6,288 bases of DNA from Flavobacteriales bacterium (lineage in GTDB: Bacteria; Bacteroidota; Bacteroidia; Flavobacteriales_F; PHOS-HE28): positions 1-6,288 of the forward strand of contig JADZGG010000052.1 in NCBI GenBank assembly GCA_020854015.1, given 5' to 3'. The notes beneath the pieces are model-generated. The model did no database searches. It was not told where the DNA came from and was given only the letters and a program-made list of their open reading frames with translations. Made by a program: the position numbers and the translations under genes. Shown here one piece after another: positions 5,831 to 6,288 of this stretch. Within the stretch, counting starts at the first letter, position 1. Every line of letters begins with the position of its first letter.

Positions 5831-6288
5831 ATGATACGCCTTCTCTCCATTGGCGTGCTGCTTACGGGCACCACGCTTTTTGCCCAGGAAAAGACCGACA
5901 GCCTGCGCGTGGTCACCGAGTCCTTGAGGTCGATGTTCGACACCAAGGACATCCCGGTGCTGCCGAGCTACACCTTCCAGCACCAGGTCCACTACACCAG
6001 CTTCAAGATCAGTTGGAAAGGAGAACAGAACGAGGACTTCGACCTGCTGTTCAACACGGGTTCCGGTGTCATCGGGATGCGGACACAGCGTGAGCAGGAA
6101 GGCCACAAGATGGATATGCTGATGGTGTTCGATCATCCCGCGTTGACCACCGTGAACTTCGTGCATTCCGACACATTGAGCATGGCGATGCGTATGCGCA
6201 TCCCCGATCCGACCAAGGGCAAGGCACCGGGCGTGGTCAACTTCAAGAAGACCAAGGAGCAACGCACGATCGCCGGTCAACAGGCCAC
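5831..6288 (+). CDS. Exported protein, DUF4412-like, truncated by the window edge
   Basis: An ATG at 5831 opens a frame of 152 full codons that runs off the right edge with no stop, so only the N-terminal part is seen. Residues 1-18 form a clear signal peptide (RLLSIGVLLTGTTLFA) with a cleavage site at LFA/QEK, which suggests a periplasmic or outer-surface location. The mature part has alternating polar and hydrophobic beta-like stretches, an MDMLMVFDHP segment and, near the end, KTKEQRTIAG, which recalls the 'K-T-I-x-G' turn of small Bacteroidota proteins with a DUF4412 domain. That family has no established function. The assignment rests on overall pattern and is tentative; export and reality of the gene are firmer. 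It follows the GH3 gene by 73 bases on the same strand. Confidence 0.75.
   Translation, partial: MIRLLSIGVLLTGTTLFAQEKTDSLRVVTESLRSMFDTKDIPVLPSYTFQHQVHYTSFKISWKGEQNEDFDLLFNTGSGVIGMRTQREQEGHKMDMLMVFDHPALTTVNFVHSDTLSMAMRMRIPDPTKGKAPGVVNFKKTKEQRTIAGQQA

Noticed and set aside
5609..6280. A 223-codon minus-strand frame across the GH3 end and the DUF4412-like gene
   Set aside because: It spans two genes and their gap on the opposite strand and shows no domain; the plus strand has a convincing signal peptide and GH3 motifs.
1..6288. A mobile element, CRISPR array, toxin-antitoxin or defence system
   Set aside because: No transposase, integrase, long terminal repeats, regularly spaced repeats or defence-type domains were found; the genes are of housekeeping or envelope type with even composition.

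Overview
The window looks like chromosomal DNA from a member of the Bacteroidota, most likely a GC-rich uncultured lineage near the Flavobacteriales. The basis is a full-length SprE/PorW-type lipoprotein (type IX secretion, known only from this phylum), a bactofilin and a bacterial GH3-family protein of the sort common in Bacteroidota. Recognisable Shine-Dalgarno sites are absent, and there is a perfect Bacteroidota-type -7 promoter box (TAnnTTTG). The GC content is clearly high for the phylum, which explains the many long antisense open frames. The lineage call is inference, since no marker gene is present.

Layout. Minus strand, read right to left from a central divergent gap: sprE/porW (3219 to 577), then a 49-bp gap with its own promoter box, then a bactofilin gene (527 to 66), then the first 15 codons of a possible further gene running off the left edge (47 to 1). 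Plus strand, read left to right from the same gap: an M23 family membrane-anchored peptidase (3345-4223), a GH3-family acyl-adenylate/amide synthetase-like gene (4282-5757), and the start of a small exported protein resembling DUF4412 proteins (5831 to beyond the right edge).

How the genes may work together. SprE/PorW is a periplasmic lipoprotein of the type IX secretion and gliding machinery, which must cross the peptidoglycan. Bactofilins are membrane-associated polymers that in several bacteria position M23 peptidoglycan hydrolases. A bactofilin and a bitopic M23 enzyme with a basic cytoplasmic tail flank sprE here, so coordinated envelope remodelling around the secretion machine is a reasonable hypothesis, but the sequence does not prove it. 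No functional link of the GH3 protein to the others is visible.

The three gaps around the divergent and plus-strand genes each hold a dyad. The divergent gap has a 21-bp imperfect palindrome, a perfect consensus DnaA box and a second short inverted repeat. The M23-GH3 gap has a 40-nt stem-loop. The GH3-DUF4412 gap has a 10-bp-arm inverted repeat. None is followed by a T-run, so none looks like an ordinary intrinsic terminator. I see no tRNA, rRNA, insertion sequence, CRISPR array or phage gene, and no strong case for a wholly new system. The non-coding structures and the bactofilin-SprE-M23 grouping are the parts most worth a second look.
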